Of a stretch of DNA of 64,000 nucleotides, positions 21,945 to 32,059 are shown piece after piece. The DNA lies in the NCBI GenBank assembly GCA_023376005.1, contig CM042163.1:4439461-4503460 (forward strand), read 5' to 3'. The notes under the pieces are model-generated. The model ran no database searches. It saw only the letters and a program-made list of their open reading frames with translations, and was not told the origin of the DNA. Position numbers and translations under genes: made by a program. Position 1 is the stretch's first letter, and each line of letters starts with the position of its first letter. Origin of the DNA: Doryteuthis pealeii (lineage: Eukaryota; Mollusca; Cephalopoda; Myopsida; Loliginidae).

Positions 21945-22610
21945 GTAAAATTGGTGGAGTGGCCCAATGTTGGTATTGTTACATAATCTATGCGGTTGCA
22001 TAAGATTATTGTCAACCCCCTGTATTTCTGAAGGGATGGCCCCTTTTCATATCACAAGCGGGACTTTCCATGGAATATTACAGAAAGCCCACGAAATATG
22101 TGAAGTCACGTGGGACCTGGTTGGCTCTCAGTTTCAGCTTGGACGTTAGGCAGATAAGGTCTTTCTGCCTTAGCTGAAGCTCACTGCATACGCGCGCTAT
22201 GTTAGTCAGATGAAGATGTTAATTAAGTAAATAAAAGCTTACATAAATAATATGGTTTTGTGGTTGATGAATGTCTTGGCAACAAGACTGATCTAGAAGA
22301 AGAAATGAATTAAGTGCGACCGACCACCAAGACGAAGTCCAGACACTAGAAGATGAACGTAAGATACCAAAGATGAGCAGAAGAATAATAGAAGTAAAGA
22401 AGAGTATACAACAGTATCAGCGTAAGGGAGTCTATCCCTTTTTTGCTAGCACTAGACCAAGGAGATTGTTTTTGCTGAAGAGGAGCACCATACCTACCAT
22501 CAGCTCCTCACTTTACCACACAAATCAGGTTATCTAATATGTACTACACATGCGCTGAGTTGATGCAGACTAGTATTGAACCAGGAACCTTGCAATTCCT
22601 AAACAACCAA
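21945..22610 (-). mobile_element. SINE-A copy interrupted by an LTR
   Basis: The 3' piece (GGTGGAGTGGCCCAATGTTG) ends at 21976. The rest of the SINE resumes at 22414 (GTATCAGCGTAAGGGAGTC) and runs to about 22602, where the tRNA head is truncated. Confidence 0.75.
21977..22413 (+). mobile_element. Solo LTR
   Basis: 437 bp starting TGTTACATAATC and ending GTATACAACA, with inverted TGTT/AACA ends and a 4-bp GTAT duplication (21973-21976 and 22414-22417). Because the LTR splits a SINE-A, both boundaries are independently fixed. A GTAAATAAAAGC polyadenylation-type signal lies near 22230. There is no internal gag-pol, so it is a solo LTR left by recombination. A 4-bp duplication would suit Ty3/gypsy-type integration (inference). 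Related copies are at 3036-3456 and, as a 3' piece, 42425-42552. Confidence 0.8.
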
Positions 22611-23039
22611 ATTAACAACTCAATTCTAATTTTAGGAAGAAGCAAAATTTTTGGAAAGCTTAAGTCTAATCTCAATATTCTTCAGATAAAAAGAAAACAT
22701 CTTTACTCATTTAATGGTTTCCCAAATTAATAAAAACATTTTTATCAATCCAGGAATTTAAAAAAAGAAATTACACTAGCTTGCAATGTTTTTGAGGTTG
22801 AATATTTAATAGCTGATTTTAAGCCAGTTTTTTTTTACGCTGAATCAAAAAAATCATACTCATTTTTTTCTAATCAGATCAAATTTTTAAAATACAAGCT
22901 TTACTTGAAATGTATAGAACAGTATTATAGCTATTACAAGTAGAGTCCAAAGGCTTTTGAATAACTTGTTGTAAAGTATTCCAGCACATGTTAAAAACCA
23001 GACCTGACTAAACACAATGAATGGCATTTTTTAATTTAG
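22611..23039. other. Intergenic, no gene seen
   Basis: AT-rich; nothing recognised. Confidence 0.45.
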
Positions 23040-23275
23040 CATAAATACGATCCTATATCACTTGATAAACCTTTTAATAAAATTTGTTTATTGCACGCCA
23101 GTGTTAATTTTATTTTTGTTGTTTCAATTACAATGTTTTCGGCGAGATGCTCTTCAGGCTTCACACATCTATTTTGCATCGAGTAAATATTGTGTTTAAT
23201 GGTATTAAGAATAAGATTGACTGATTTTAATGGCATGTCAACTTGTCTAGGGTTATTTTATGCCTTGAAGTGATA
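23040..23275 (-). mobile_element. Penelope-type terminal repeat fragment plus retroposon tail
   Basis: The minus strand reads GCCTGAAGAGCATCTCGCCGAAAAC followed by an uninterrupted AT-rich block, the CTGANGA...GAAA arrangement also seen in other foldbacks of this window, but without a good stem II. A tail hairpin (GGCATGTCAACTTG..GGGTTATTTTATGCC) lies at 23231-23264. Confidence 0.4.
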
Positions 23276-23518
23276 GCATTGCATTCATTGTATGTTCATA
23301 TTTACAGCATATTCTAAGCCTCTCCACTAATGGGGGGGTGGGGCTTAAACAAAATGGAAACTAGTTGATCAAGTTCTTTAAGTGTTCCAAGTTGTGCAGA
23401 TAAAGTTCTTCAACCTCCACTGCCCCCCCCCACTCCCAACCCCAGTGACAGGAAATCTTCTTTTCATTACCCACATGGCGCCAAAATTGGGTTGTCTGTG
23501 ATGACAACTAAAGTAGAT

Positions 23519-23563
<45 letters not shown>

Positions 23564-23871
23564 CAAAAATAAAGAGAATTTCAGAGAAATATGACTGTAA
23601 TGTTATTTTATATAATTTTACAATTGTATAATAATAATAATATAATATAATAATTATATAATATTATAAGTTATTATAAACTATTATATAAATTAATATT
23701 ATTATACACATTATAAATTGGTATTTCTATATTATAGATAATCTAAAAAAAATTATAAATTAGTACTTTCAATATAAATTTTTTATATTAATTATTTTTA
23801 TGTAAAATAGATTATTTTTTAAATAATTAAGTATTTTTAAACATTTATAAATTAGCATTATTATATGGAAA

Positions 23872-23925
<54 letters not shown>

Positions 23926-23996
23926 TTATCATATTATCATATATTATTATATTATATATTTATCATTACATATAATTATATCATATATAATTATAT
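23276..23996. other. AT-rich spacer with microsatellites
   Basis: G- and C-runs near 23330 and 23424, a (TA)n run at 23521-23562, then about 400 bp of almost only A/T including a palindromic TTCATA(TA)nTGAA at 23870-23925. Confidence 0.7.
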
Positions 23997-24192
23997 TGCC
24001 GGGTTAGCTCAGTCGGTAGAGCGTTCGGCTAGAAACCACAAGGTTTCTAGTTCGATACCGGTCCTCGCCAACCCAGCGTATGAGTAGCACAGGGATCTGT
24101 GCGGTAAAGTAAGGAACTGATGATAGGTGTGGCGCTCCACCTCAGACGCCAAAACAATCTCCTTGGTCTAGCGCTATTGAAAAGGGGATAGA
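23997..24192 (+). mobile_element. tRNA-derived SINE-A, 3'-truncated
   Basis: GCCGGGTTAGCTCAGTCGG to AAAAGGGGATAGA, with intact A and B boxes. The last about 60 bp of the SINE are missing. Confidence 0.85.
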
Positions 24193-24360
24193 TCATTTTG
24201 GGCTGTTTAAGGATAAAAGGAGTGGTTGCTTTAGCAATAATTTGCTTACTTTTAATATAGTCACAATTGGTCACTTATATCTCATTAGTGAATATATTGC
24301 CATTAGTAAACGGATGCATGTTTGTGTGTGAGGGGGGAGAGAGGGGAGGTGTTGTTGCTT

Positions 24361-24837
24361 CTCTTAACATCCTATACCACCTCATTGCACCCGGCTGGAA
24401 GTCACATTCATTTTCCCAATATACCCCAAACATTGTTTAAATGTAATATTAAACATATTTAGAAGTCTTTAATTTAAGGGAAATAACAGGTAACTTTAAA
24501 TGAAAAGTTCATTTTTAGCCATTTATAAATCCTTATAGGAATGGGGATCTGGACTTTGTTTAAATGTAATATTAAACATATTTAGAAGTCTTTAATTTAA
24601 GGGAAATAACAGGTAACTTTACATGAAAAGGCCATTTTTAGCCATTTTTTGATAAATCCTTATAGGAATGGGGATCTGGACTTTGTTTAAATGTAATATT
24701 AAACATATTTAGAAGTCTTTAATTTAAGTGAAATAACAGGTAACTTTAAATGAAAAGGCCATTTTTAGCCATTTTTTGATAAATCCTTATAGGAATGGGG
24801 ATCTGGATTTAGAAAATTCTCAACAGGATGTTAAGAG
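24361..24837. mobile_element. TTAA-type MITE with internal triplication
   Basis: Ends CTCTTAAC and GTTAAGAG are inverted, followed on the right by TTAA. The interior holds TTTAAATGTAATATTAAACA and GGGAAATAACAGGTAACTTT repeated three times at about 125-bp spacing (from about 24434, 24557, 24683); other copies have this once (31292, 45233, 58650, 61438). TTAA duplications with short TIRs are typical of piggyBac-related MITEs. Confidence 0.75.
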
Positions 24838-24896
24838 TTAAGTAATTCAGTTCCTAAGACAGAAGCAAATAAAGTTTGTTGATTTTCAAAGAAATA

Positions 24897-25382
24897 GGTA
24901 ATTTATGAGGAAGTGCGTCCCGGTCTCCTGCCTCAAAAATTGCTACCTGGTGACTATTAGAATAACGACCCCAGCTCAGTCTATTCAAAACTATCCATCT
25001 TCATATCTATCTATCTCAATTTGTTCATATTTATCTATATTACTAAGATTTTTTTTATTATTCATGTTTGTTTAATGTCTTGTTTTTAGTTTAAATAAAC
25101 AAGAATTACGACAAAAAAGATGCGACCCCCCCCCCAATATATTTACTTGTCGAAAATATCTATCTATCTCCATTTGTTCATATCTATCTATATTATTTTG
25201 TTTGTTTATCTATCTATCTCAGTCTATTCCAAACTATATATCCATCTTCATATCTAAACAAGAATTACAACAAATTACGATAAATAAACAAGAATTACAA
25301 CGAGCTGGTGTTGTTATTTTGATAGTCACCGGGTAGCAATTTTTAAAGCAGGAGACCGGGACGCACTTCCTCATAAATTACC
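24897..25382. mobile_element. Long-TIR foldback element, copy 2, with 8-bp duplication
   Basis: The same ends as 11624-12205 are flanked by AAGAAATA on both sides (24889-24896 and 25383-25390). The TIRs are about 70 bp and carry GTGCGTCCCGGTCTCCTGCC. The interior is AT-rich sub-repeats with TATC runs. An 8-bp duplication points to a hAT-like or related transposase in trans. No coding capacity. Confidence 0.85.
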
Positions 25383-25390
25383 AAGAAATA

Positions 25391-26040
25391 TTCAAGTAAT
25401 TTTCATGTCTTTAGTAATCAGTTGATTACTAATATTTTTTTTTTTTTGCCATTTGTAAGTGCGTTTTTTGTTTTTTTTAGTGGGGGTGGGGTCATTGCTT
25501 TAAGTAATTCAGTTCTCAAAACTGAAACAAATAAAATTTAAAGAATATTTTGTTGATAGTTTCTTTTTTTTTTTTTTATCTTTAGTAAACTTTACATAGT
25601 TTGGCACAAGGCTATAACATTGGAGCATCTAGAAAGGAGTAGACTCTATGATTGTAAATAGTCTATGAAAATAATTTTGGTTTATATCTAACTAGAAGTG
25701 GTTATCCAGTGTCAACTGGGTAGAAGGGGAGGACAAAAAAACAAAAAAATCCTGTTGTATTGATTTGTTTACTTTTGAGATTTACAAATGCTGGACATTT
25801 TTAACAATAATTTCAATGCTATTTCTATGTATATTTTGAATTTTCAGATATCTTTGAATATAAATCGAATCTTCATAATTTTTTGCACAAAAATCAAAAA
25901 CTGGTAATATCTAATGTGTATATATATTTACTTATTTATTTTTTTGTAGTTCCATTCAGACACATACACACACACACACCAACTACCCTTTATATATGTG
26001 ATAGATATATACATATATACATAATATCCATGTATATCTG
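25391..26040. other. Intergenic, no gene seen
   Basis: T-runs near 25434-25448 and 25562-25577, and (CA)n at 25963-25978. The block at 25440-25520 is a diverged, MITE-free version of the sequence flanking 24361-24860. Confidence 0.5.
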
Positions 26041-26510
26041 TCTATATATTTTTTAATTTGAATTTAACTATCTTTCTGTATATCTGTCTGTATATTTAAT
26101 TTGAATTTAACTATCTTTCTGTATATCTGTCTGTATATTTAATTTGAATTTAACTATCTTTCTGTATATCTGTCTGTATATTTTAATTTAATTTAATTAA
26201 CTATCTTTCTGTATATCTGTCTGTATATTTAATTTGAATTTAACTATCTTTCTGTATATCTGTCATATCTAAATTTGAATTTAACTATCTTCTGTATATC
26301 TATATTTAATTTGAATTTAACTATCTTTCTGTATATCTTCTGTATATTTAATTTGAATTTAACTATCTTTCTGTATATCTGTCTGTATATTTAATTTGAA
26401 TTTAACTATCTTTCTGTATATCTGTCTATATATTTAATTTGAATTTAACTATCTTTCTGTATATCTGTCTATATATTTAATTTGAATTTAACTATCTTTC
26501 TGATAGTTAA
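26041..26510 (+). repeat. Minisatellite, about 42-50 bp x 10
   Basis: Units of 'TTTAATTTGAATTTAACT' plus ATCTTTCTGTATATCTGTCTG with small indels. Confidence 0.95.
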
Positions 26511-26785
26511 ATTCATAATATCCATGTATAAATCATTTGAAAATATTTGTATACTACTTACAATGGGTAGTGCTCTAACCCCAAAATCGGTTACTCTAAT
26601 ATAATGGATTGATTACTGAGAGCTTTTTATTAGTATTATTGGTGGGGGGTGGGGGTGTTGTTGTTTTTTTTTTTCGTGGTGATAGTTTCTCTTGCACTAA
26701 TTGCCCCATTAAGAGTACATTAAATATAAAAAAAAATGCATTCTAGCATAAAAGTTTTGTTCCTGTAAAGCAAGCAGCTATCTTT
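26511..26785. other. Spacer
   Basis: G/T-rich run near 26640-26675. Nothing else. Confidence 0.4.
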
Positions 26786-26790
26786 TTGTT

Positions 26791-26823
<33 letters not shown>

Positions 26824-27300
26824 AGCCCATAGCAGCAGCAGGAAATGGCAAGGCTTACGAGTACACACAGATAGGATGTCTCCTCTCTCCAATAGATTCC
26901 ATTTTCTGTCCAGGGGGGAAGAGGGAGGAGGCATCTATATCCCAACCTTGTTATATATCATTCAAAGGGAAGAAAGTGAGACTTGGGGAGGAAGCTCTAT
27001 CAGGGCTGACTGAAAGTGAGAAAGGGAGAGGGAAAATAAATAAAAAAAAATATAAAAGAATGAAGAACCCTGGTTCCTATCTTCGCTCTTAGACACACAT
27101 CTGCCCATCATAGTAAGCCAGCTTGAAAACTCCTCTCAAGTTCAGCATATTTCCTGTGCATGCCACACATTTGGGATCTACCCAGCAACAAAGAGACACA
27201 CAGACAGACAGTGATAAATACTTGCTATGACTTGGCCAACAGAATTCAACCAACCCCTCCTCATATTTTACCTTTTAAATTAACTAACAGAATAAACATA
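26786..27300 (+). CDS. Weak candidate terminal exon of a host gene
   Basis: A T-run of about 30 nt ends in TGCAG|CCC at 26821-26825, like a strong 3' splice acceptor. An 88-codon frame follows, closing with TAG at 27090-27092. The frame has mixed codon use, Gly/Ser/Glu/Lys-rich residues and no low-complexity pattern, including YEYTQIGCLLSP and SISQPCYISF. An AATAAA signal lies at about 27291. I recognise no domain, and the upstream exon is not in view. It could equally be non-coding unique DNA next to a poly-T tract. Confidence 0.2.
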
Positions 27301-27316
27301 CATGCATACATATATT

Positions 27317-27595
27317 AGGAAGCGCGTGGTGTAATGGTTAAAGTCATGGGAAATGGACTCGTCGCCCCGAGTTCAAATCCTGGATGTGGCAATTGCATTT
27401 AACTTAATGCTAATACCCTTGGGAAAGGTATGAATCCTACTCTCCCTCCAACTATGGATAAATAGTAGGTCAGACTGGGCTCTTTAACCTTGGTTAGGCA
27501 ACCGTTCTAGGAGAGGGAAAACTCTGAATTCAAACCTGTTGAACTCCGCTTAAGAAATTGACCTTGTGTCACATCCTGCTCGGGGCTGAGGGTTT
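27317..27595 (+). mobile_element. SINE-B (tRNA-headed), best copy
   Basis: The head GCGCGTGGTGTAATGGTTAA resembles an A box, and GAGTTCAAATCC is a B box about 40 nt on. The body has 'CTTGGGAAAGGTATGAATCC' and TTGACCTTGTGTCACATCC before a G-rich end. Diverged relatives at 4005-4260 and 21240-21375 keep the order. No clear target duplication. Confidence 0.75.
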
Positions 27596-27599
27596 GGTT

Positions 27600-27639
<40 letters not shown>

Positions 27640-27643
<4 letters not shown>

Positions 27644-28003
27644 GGCGATTCGCTTCTGGTTTTTGTCTGTAACAAAAACTATGTCACTGCTTACGTCACA
27701 TTACCCAAAATCGTCATAACATAGAATAAATACACTCAAAATTTGAACATGCAACATTAGACAGTCCTCATTGTTTTTTTAAAACAAGTTTTGATAAATA
27801 CATGACTGGTATTATATATCTATATATAGTTTGTTTTATTTTAATACATATTTAAAGTTTACATTTTAAATTGTTTTATTTTTTAATCCTTTAATGAATT
27901 TGATGATTTTACTTACTTAGGGTACAAACTCGCTGACATTGAATTTTTAACTCCCACCCCTCAGGCAATATGTTTCAAAAATTTTTATTTTTTATTTTGC
28001 TAG
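27640..28003 (+). mobile_element. Helitron-like fragment, family 2
   Basis: Shares 'TTGTCTGTAACAAAAACTAT' and 'CACTGCTTACGTCACA' with family 1 and ends TTTTGCTAG|T at 28003, the family 1 end. The 5' end and terminal hairpin are diverged. Confidence 0.55.
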
Positions 28004-28019
28004 TATATATAACAGACTC

Positions 28020-28241
28020 TTCATGTCAGAAGTCACCCTGGCGCAACACCATGAAGCCAAGAGTTCTAGAAGAAAGCAGCAGCCACAAAGCACCGGCACA
28101 TCAACATCTTCAGGGACAGCATTCACATGCGACATCTGTGGTCGAGAATGTAAAGTCCAATGTTCAAAAACAGTCACAGGAGGCGCTGTAACTTCAAGGG
28201 CACAAAAACTATATTATAGTCTTCCGAGACTGAAATGCCAA

Positions 28242-28245
<4 letters not shown>
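28020..28245 (+). pseudogene. Non-LTR retrotransposon C-terminal zinc-finger remnant
   Basis: Two overlapping frames read SPWRNTMK and then SSGTAFTCDICGRECK, with CDICGREC being half of a C2H2 finger. A WR(N/Q)T..K segment followed by a CxxCGRxC finger is the usual C-terminus of many invertebrate LINE ORF2 proteins. Frameshifted and only about 70 residues long; it abuts the Helitron-like end at 28003. Confidence 0.5.

Positions 28246-28276
<31 letters not shown>
28246..28276. repeat. (TA)n microsatellite
   Basis: About 15 TA units directly after the LINE remnant. Confidence 0.95.
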
Positions 28277-28280
<4 letters not shown>

Positions 28281-28319
28281 AGTAAATACACAAACGATGT
28301 GTTTTTGATATGGCTTTTT

Positions 28320-28655
28320 TAGCCGACAATTTTTGGGAGAATATGTGCTTAATTGAAGTCGTACCTAATTTTGAAAGTTAATTAATTGATAATTAATTAA
28401 TTAGGCAGGAATACCTATTCAAATGTAAGGCTAAACAAATCAAGAAAAATCAATCTCTATATGTATATTTCGGCCTATTAGCTCTGCTGATGAGGCCTAA
28501 TAGGCCGAAATGTACATATAGAGATTGATTTTTCTCGATTTGTTTAGCCTTACATTTGAATAGGTATTCCTGCCTAATTAATTAATTATCAATTAATTAA
28601 CTTTCAAAATTAGGTACGACTTCAATTAAGCACATATTCTCCCAAAAATATATAT
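28320..28655. mobile_element. 335-bp perfect-type palindrome with hammerhead centre
   Basis: Arms of about 155 bp pair across a short centre near 28481-28493. Left-arm blocks TTTTGGGAGAATATGTGCTT, TTAATTGAAGTCGTACC, 'AGGCAGGAATACC' and 'TATATTTCGGCCTATTA' all return as reverse complements on the right. Only the right-hand strand order carries CTGATGA. A half-element of the same family occurs at 39540-39765 and 55440-55665. Palindromic terminal repeats with hammerheads are known in Penelope-like elements. Confidence 0.85.
28482..28523 (+). ncRNA. Hammerhead ribozyme motif (type I, minimal stem III)
   Basis: Stem I strand CUCUG (28482-28486), core CUGAUGA (28487-28493), stem II GGCCU-AAU-AGGCC (28494-28506), core GAAA (28507-28510), stem III UGU/ACA (28511-28516), U28517-A28518 as the NUH site with cleavage expected after 28518, and stem I strand UAGAG (28519-28523). 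All invariant hammerhead positions are present. AUGUACAU in stem III is self-complementary without a loop, as in hammerheads that cleave as dimers. Two relatives (39701-39742, 55589-55630) differ by compensatory changes. Confidence 0.85.
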
Positions 28656-28665
28656 ATATATATAT

Positions 28666-28874
28666 AAAGTAAGTAAAGTCGTCGGTGTGGCCTAATGTTG
28701 GTATCAGCCAGACATCGAGGGAGTCTAGCCCCTTTTCACTAGAGCTAGACCAAGGAGATTGTTTTGTGTCTGAGGTGGATGCCACACCTACCATCAGCTC
28801 TTCCCTTTACTGCACAGATCCCTGCGCTGAGTTCCTAGGCGGATGCTCTACCGACTGAGCTAAACCGGTCCCTC
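28666..28874 (-). mobile_element. tRNA-derived SINE-A with internal deletion
   Basis: AAGTAAGTAAAGTCGTCGG (3' end) to 'CTACCGACTGAGCTAAACCGG' (A box). About 40 bp between the tRNA head and body are missing, including most of the B box. Confidence 0.85.
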
Positions 28875-28892
28875 TGAGTTAAACCATATCTC

Positions 28893-29085
28893 AATATATA
28901 AATGATAGTTTAATATTATACCCAGGATAATAAGACCCTCATCCATCGCCTTCTAGTACACATATGATAAAAAGGGTTGGGGCTTGCCATAAGGGCAATA
29001 TAGGTACTAAGGCTTGATATGACCAGCCAATTGATCAGAGGGGGCTTCTTCGACCACCAGTCTAACCTAAGTAAGGACTAAAAGT
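28893..29085 (-). mobile_element. R600 central fragment
   Basis: Blocks 'GGATAATAAGACCCTCA', 'GGGGCTTGCCATAAGGGCAA' and 'TGACCAGCCAATTGATCAG' align to 29925-30085. Confidence 0.8.
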
Positions 29086-29158
29086 GAAGTGTATCTAAAT
29101 AGGTAATAATATCAATGTATGTCTGAAAACTATGTAAAAATAAGTAAAACAAAAACAC

Positions 29159-29195
<37 letters not shown>

Positions 29196-29645
29196 CTGAG
29201 ATTTTAATCAAACACATGACTTTTATATCATACAAATGGGAAGAGAGGATGATGATGATGATGATTTGGTGCCATCCCTTTGTTAAATGTTAGATTCTTT
29301 AGAAACAGGAAAACAATTATGTTTAGAAACAGAATTTCCTGATGATAGAAAAGGTGAAAACCAACCCAAAAGTCGATTCTAGAATCTTTAACAGTTTTAA
29401 TATTCAGATGTTAATAGACAAAAAAAAAAAAAAGATTATTAAACTCCCCCCACCCACAAAAAAAGATAAAGTAATATGAAATTAATAAAATATCTAAACT
29501 TAATTTTCTTTATACGCTTATAAAAAAAAAAAAGCAAAAGAGAATAAAAGACAAAAATGTTGTAATAAATCTATTCTGACAAAAGAAATAAGTTTAACTT
29601 TATTTTTTTCCCCCTCAATAAATGTGTAATGAAGAGAAGATAACA
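29086..29645. other. Intergenic with microsatellites
   Basis: (GA)n at 29161-29191, a GAT repeat at 29247-29262 and A-runs. No gene seen. Confidence 0.5.
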
Positions 29646-30248
29646 GGATTTTGGTTTGGTTTGGTTTGGTTTGGTTTTGTTTTACGGCATATCAACCTCG
29701 GTGGGTCATTTAATGCTGATTAAGTTTTGAAATAAATCAATTCTTAATGGATAATACAATTTTGTTTATAAACTCATGTTTTTCTATTTAACCCATAGAT
29801 GGGACCCTTACAGGTACTACCACTCCGAGTCAGAGTGGACCAGGGAGCAATGGTGATGAAGGGGTGCTCCACATTCCACAAACCTTCAAAACTGGAACCT
29901 CACCATCAGATAGAGTTTAACGTCATTCCCAGGACATGTAGACCCGCAGCCACCGCCTTCTAGCACCCATATGATAAAAAGGGGTTGGGGCTTGCCATAA
30001 GGGCAATAGGGTTGGGAAAATCATATAGGTGCTAGGGCTTGACGTGACCAGCCGATTGATCGGAGGGGGCCTCTCCGACCGTCCGTCTAGCCCAAGAAAG
30101 GGCCAAAGTGAAGTATTGCAAGTCATGGACTGCTCAGCCACCTTAAGCATCACGAGTCGCCACCCACGGCCAACAGGTGGCCCCATTTGGGGGAGTCTTA
30201 CCCCTCTGCAGAGGTGCAGTCGGTGCATTCTAACGCCCCACCGACAGG
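29646..30248 (-). mobile_element. R600 retroposon, full length, reverse
   Basis: GGTTT-repeat tail, hairpin GGCATATCAACCTCGGTGGGTCATTTAATGC, then the whole body to the 'AACGCCCCACCGACAGG' head. AGGATTTT on both sides (29651-29658, about 30256-30263) could be the target duplication. A 101-codon frame overlaps the body on the minus strand, but it is not conserved in other copies and I do not call it coding. Confidence 0.85.
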
Positions 30249-30329
30249 GCAGAGGATTTTTGTGTTGGTTTTAATTTTTTGACATCACCCCCTTCCAAAA
30301 AAAATAAATCTCTTGGAAAAAGTTAAAGA

Positions 30330-30490
30330 AGAATATAAGTATAAAAACATTAAATAAACAAATATTCAGAGGATGTATTTATTTATGAATGATAGTATGC
30401 CAATATTCAAATGTTTCTAATGTTGGCTTATTATCATTCATAGATAAATGTATCCTTTGAATATTTCTTAATATTTTCATACTTTTTATA
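30330..30490. repeat. Foldback element
   Basis: Arms 'AATATTCAGAGGATGTATTT' and AAATGTATCCTTTGAATATT pair around 30412. A related palindrome sits at 38985-39150 with a 'CTGAGGATGGTTGAATT' centre that is absent here. Confidence 0.75.
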
Positions 30491-30654
30491 TAATTTAACA
30501 AAACATTAAATAAATAAAAATTCTCTTAAATCACAAGCAAAAGTCAATATGTAAAATTATTTTTGAGGCAAAAGAAGTTTCACTTTGCTAAAAAAATGTT
30601 TAAATCTTTTGATGATAATTTCTTTCATATTAATTGGAGTTCTATTTCTATGAA

Positions 30655-31092
30655 TGTTTGAGATGAGGCTTGATGATTAGTATTATCTGCATTATTCGGA
30701 CTATTGTCCCCATCTTCATTGTTATTTGTACAATTGGACACATGGCCTAGTGGATAAGGTAGTTAGGTTAAGATAGTTCTAAGTGACAGTTATCTCTGGA
30801 TTCCAGGTTCAATCCGGAGTAGATTCAGTGACATAGAAAAATAATTAACACAACTCCTACCCCAGCTATGGTTAGCGGAATGAGAACAGGATACCCCCGT
30901 GGACTAAATAAAGGGTTAGGTTCAAAGTTCCGTGATGGCTCTCGATTACGACAAGAAAGTTCCAGAGTCCGAGAAGGAGTCCGACAAGAAATACCTGAAG
31001 AAGGCTGGAGGGCATATCGGCCGAAACGTTGTACAAATAGCAATGAAGATGGGGACAATAGTCTGAATAATGCAGATAATATTAATTGTGGT
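30655..31092. mobile_element. Foldback element containing a tRNA-like segment
   Basis: Outer arms TTAGTATTATCTGCATTATT...AATAATGCAGATAATATTAA enclose about 300 bp. At 30735-30815 the sequence has TGGCCTAGTGGATAAGG (A-box-like) and GGTTCAATCCGG (B-box-like), so the centre looks like a SINE head in plus orientation. Near the right arm is ACCTGAAGAAGGCTGG...CGGCCGAAACGTTGTAC, a CUGANGA...GAAA arrangement with a bulged stem II. Confidence 0.65.
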
Positions 31093-31291
31093 TGTTTTTC
31101 ATCACAGTTGATAATATTTCATTCAATAAAAACTAAAATTCATGATAACATTATTACTACTACTACTACTACTACTAGTACAAATGTACAGAAAACAAAT
31201 ATGTCACCCTCAGAAATTGGAGAAAAGATAAAGTTTAAATGGTTAGATTTGATTTTTGTGTGTGTCAACTTTACAAGTTCTCATAGCTTAA

Positions 31292-31493
31292 AAAGTCCTA
31301 TACCACCTCATTCGTTTTCCTAATCTACACCAAATTATAGCCTTTGTTTAAATGTAATATTAAACATATTTAGAAGTCTTTAATTTAAGGGAAATAACAG
31401 GTAACTTTAGATGCAAAGGTCATTTTTAGCCATTTTTTTATATCTTTATAGGAATGCTCTGGACTTTGAAAATTCTCAACAGGATGTTAAGAG
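31292..31493. mobile_element. TTAA-type MITE, short copy
   Basis: Left TTAA at 31288-31291 and right TTAA at 31494-31497; right TIR GTTAAGAG; the internal GTAATATTAAACATATTTAG block occurs once. The 58 bp before it (from about 31230) recur at 31790-31846, where the TTAA is unoccupied. Confidence 0.7.
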
Positions 31494-31497
31494 TTAA

Positions 31498-32055
31498 TAA
31501 TGACAATCTTTCAAGTGAGAGGGGGTGGAATTCGACTTTGTAAATTCAAGTTTTAATTTTTTTTATTTAAAATTTTTTATTTATTTTTTTTTAACTTATG
31601 TTCAAGTCCTAACTTCTTGATCAGGAAAGCAAATTTACATTTCAAATAAATTTACCCTACATATGAGATATCAAGAACTTTTGATCTTAACTTGATGTAG
31701 TGACCAAATAGAAAGTAATGGTCTTTACGGTTTTGTTCCCCGACCTCCATCTTCACCCATCGGCAAATTATTTTGTAGATTTTAAAGTTTAAATGGTTAG
31801 ATTTGATTTTTGTGTGTGTCAACTTTACAAGTTCTCTTAGCTTAATCAGTAGAGCAGGAAGGGGTTAACAAGTCTTCAAAAGACAATCAGATGCAATTTC
31901 AAGTCTTACCAGGAATTCTTTATTTCCAATCTGTGCTCTTTACTGACAATTGTAAGAAAAAGCAAATGAAATTAAGATGAAACAAATACTGGTGAAAAAT
32001 TAATAAGAAAAAAAATTCTATAAAAAAATAAAATACAAAACAGCAACATATAAGT
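31498..32055. other. Intergenic, no gene seen
   Basis: Holds the MITE-free direct repeat at 31790-31846 and otherwise AT-rich DNA. A CACAATAAATTTC polyadenylation-type signal for the minus-strand LINE lies near 32072-32084. Confidence 0.5.
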
Positions 32056-32059
32056 TGAA

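Noticed and set aside
29923..30274. Overlapping 80-100-codon frames in R600
   Set aside because: Not conserved in other R600 copies and open on both strands, as expected from GC-rich non-coding sequence.
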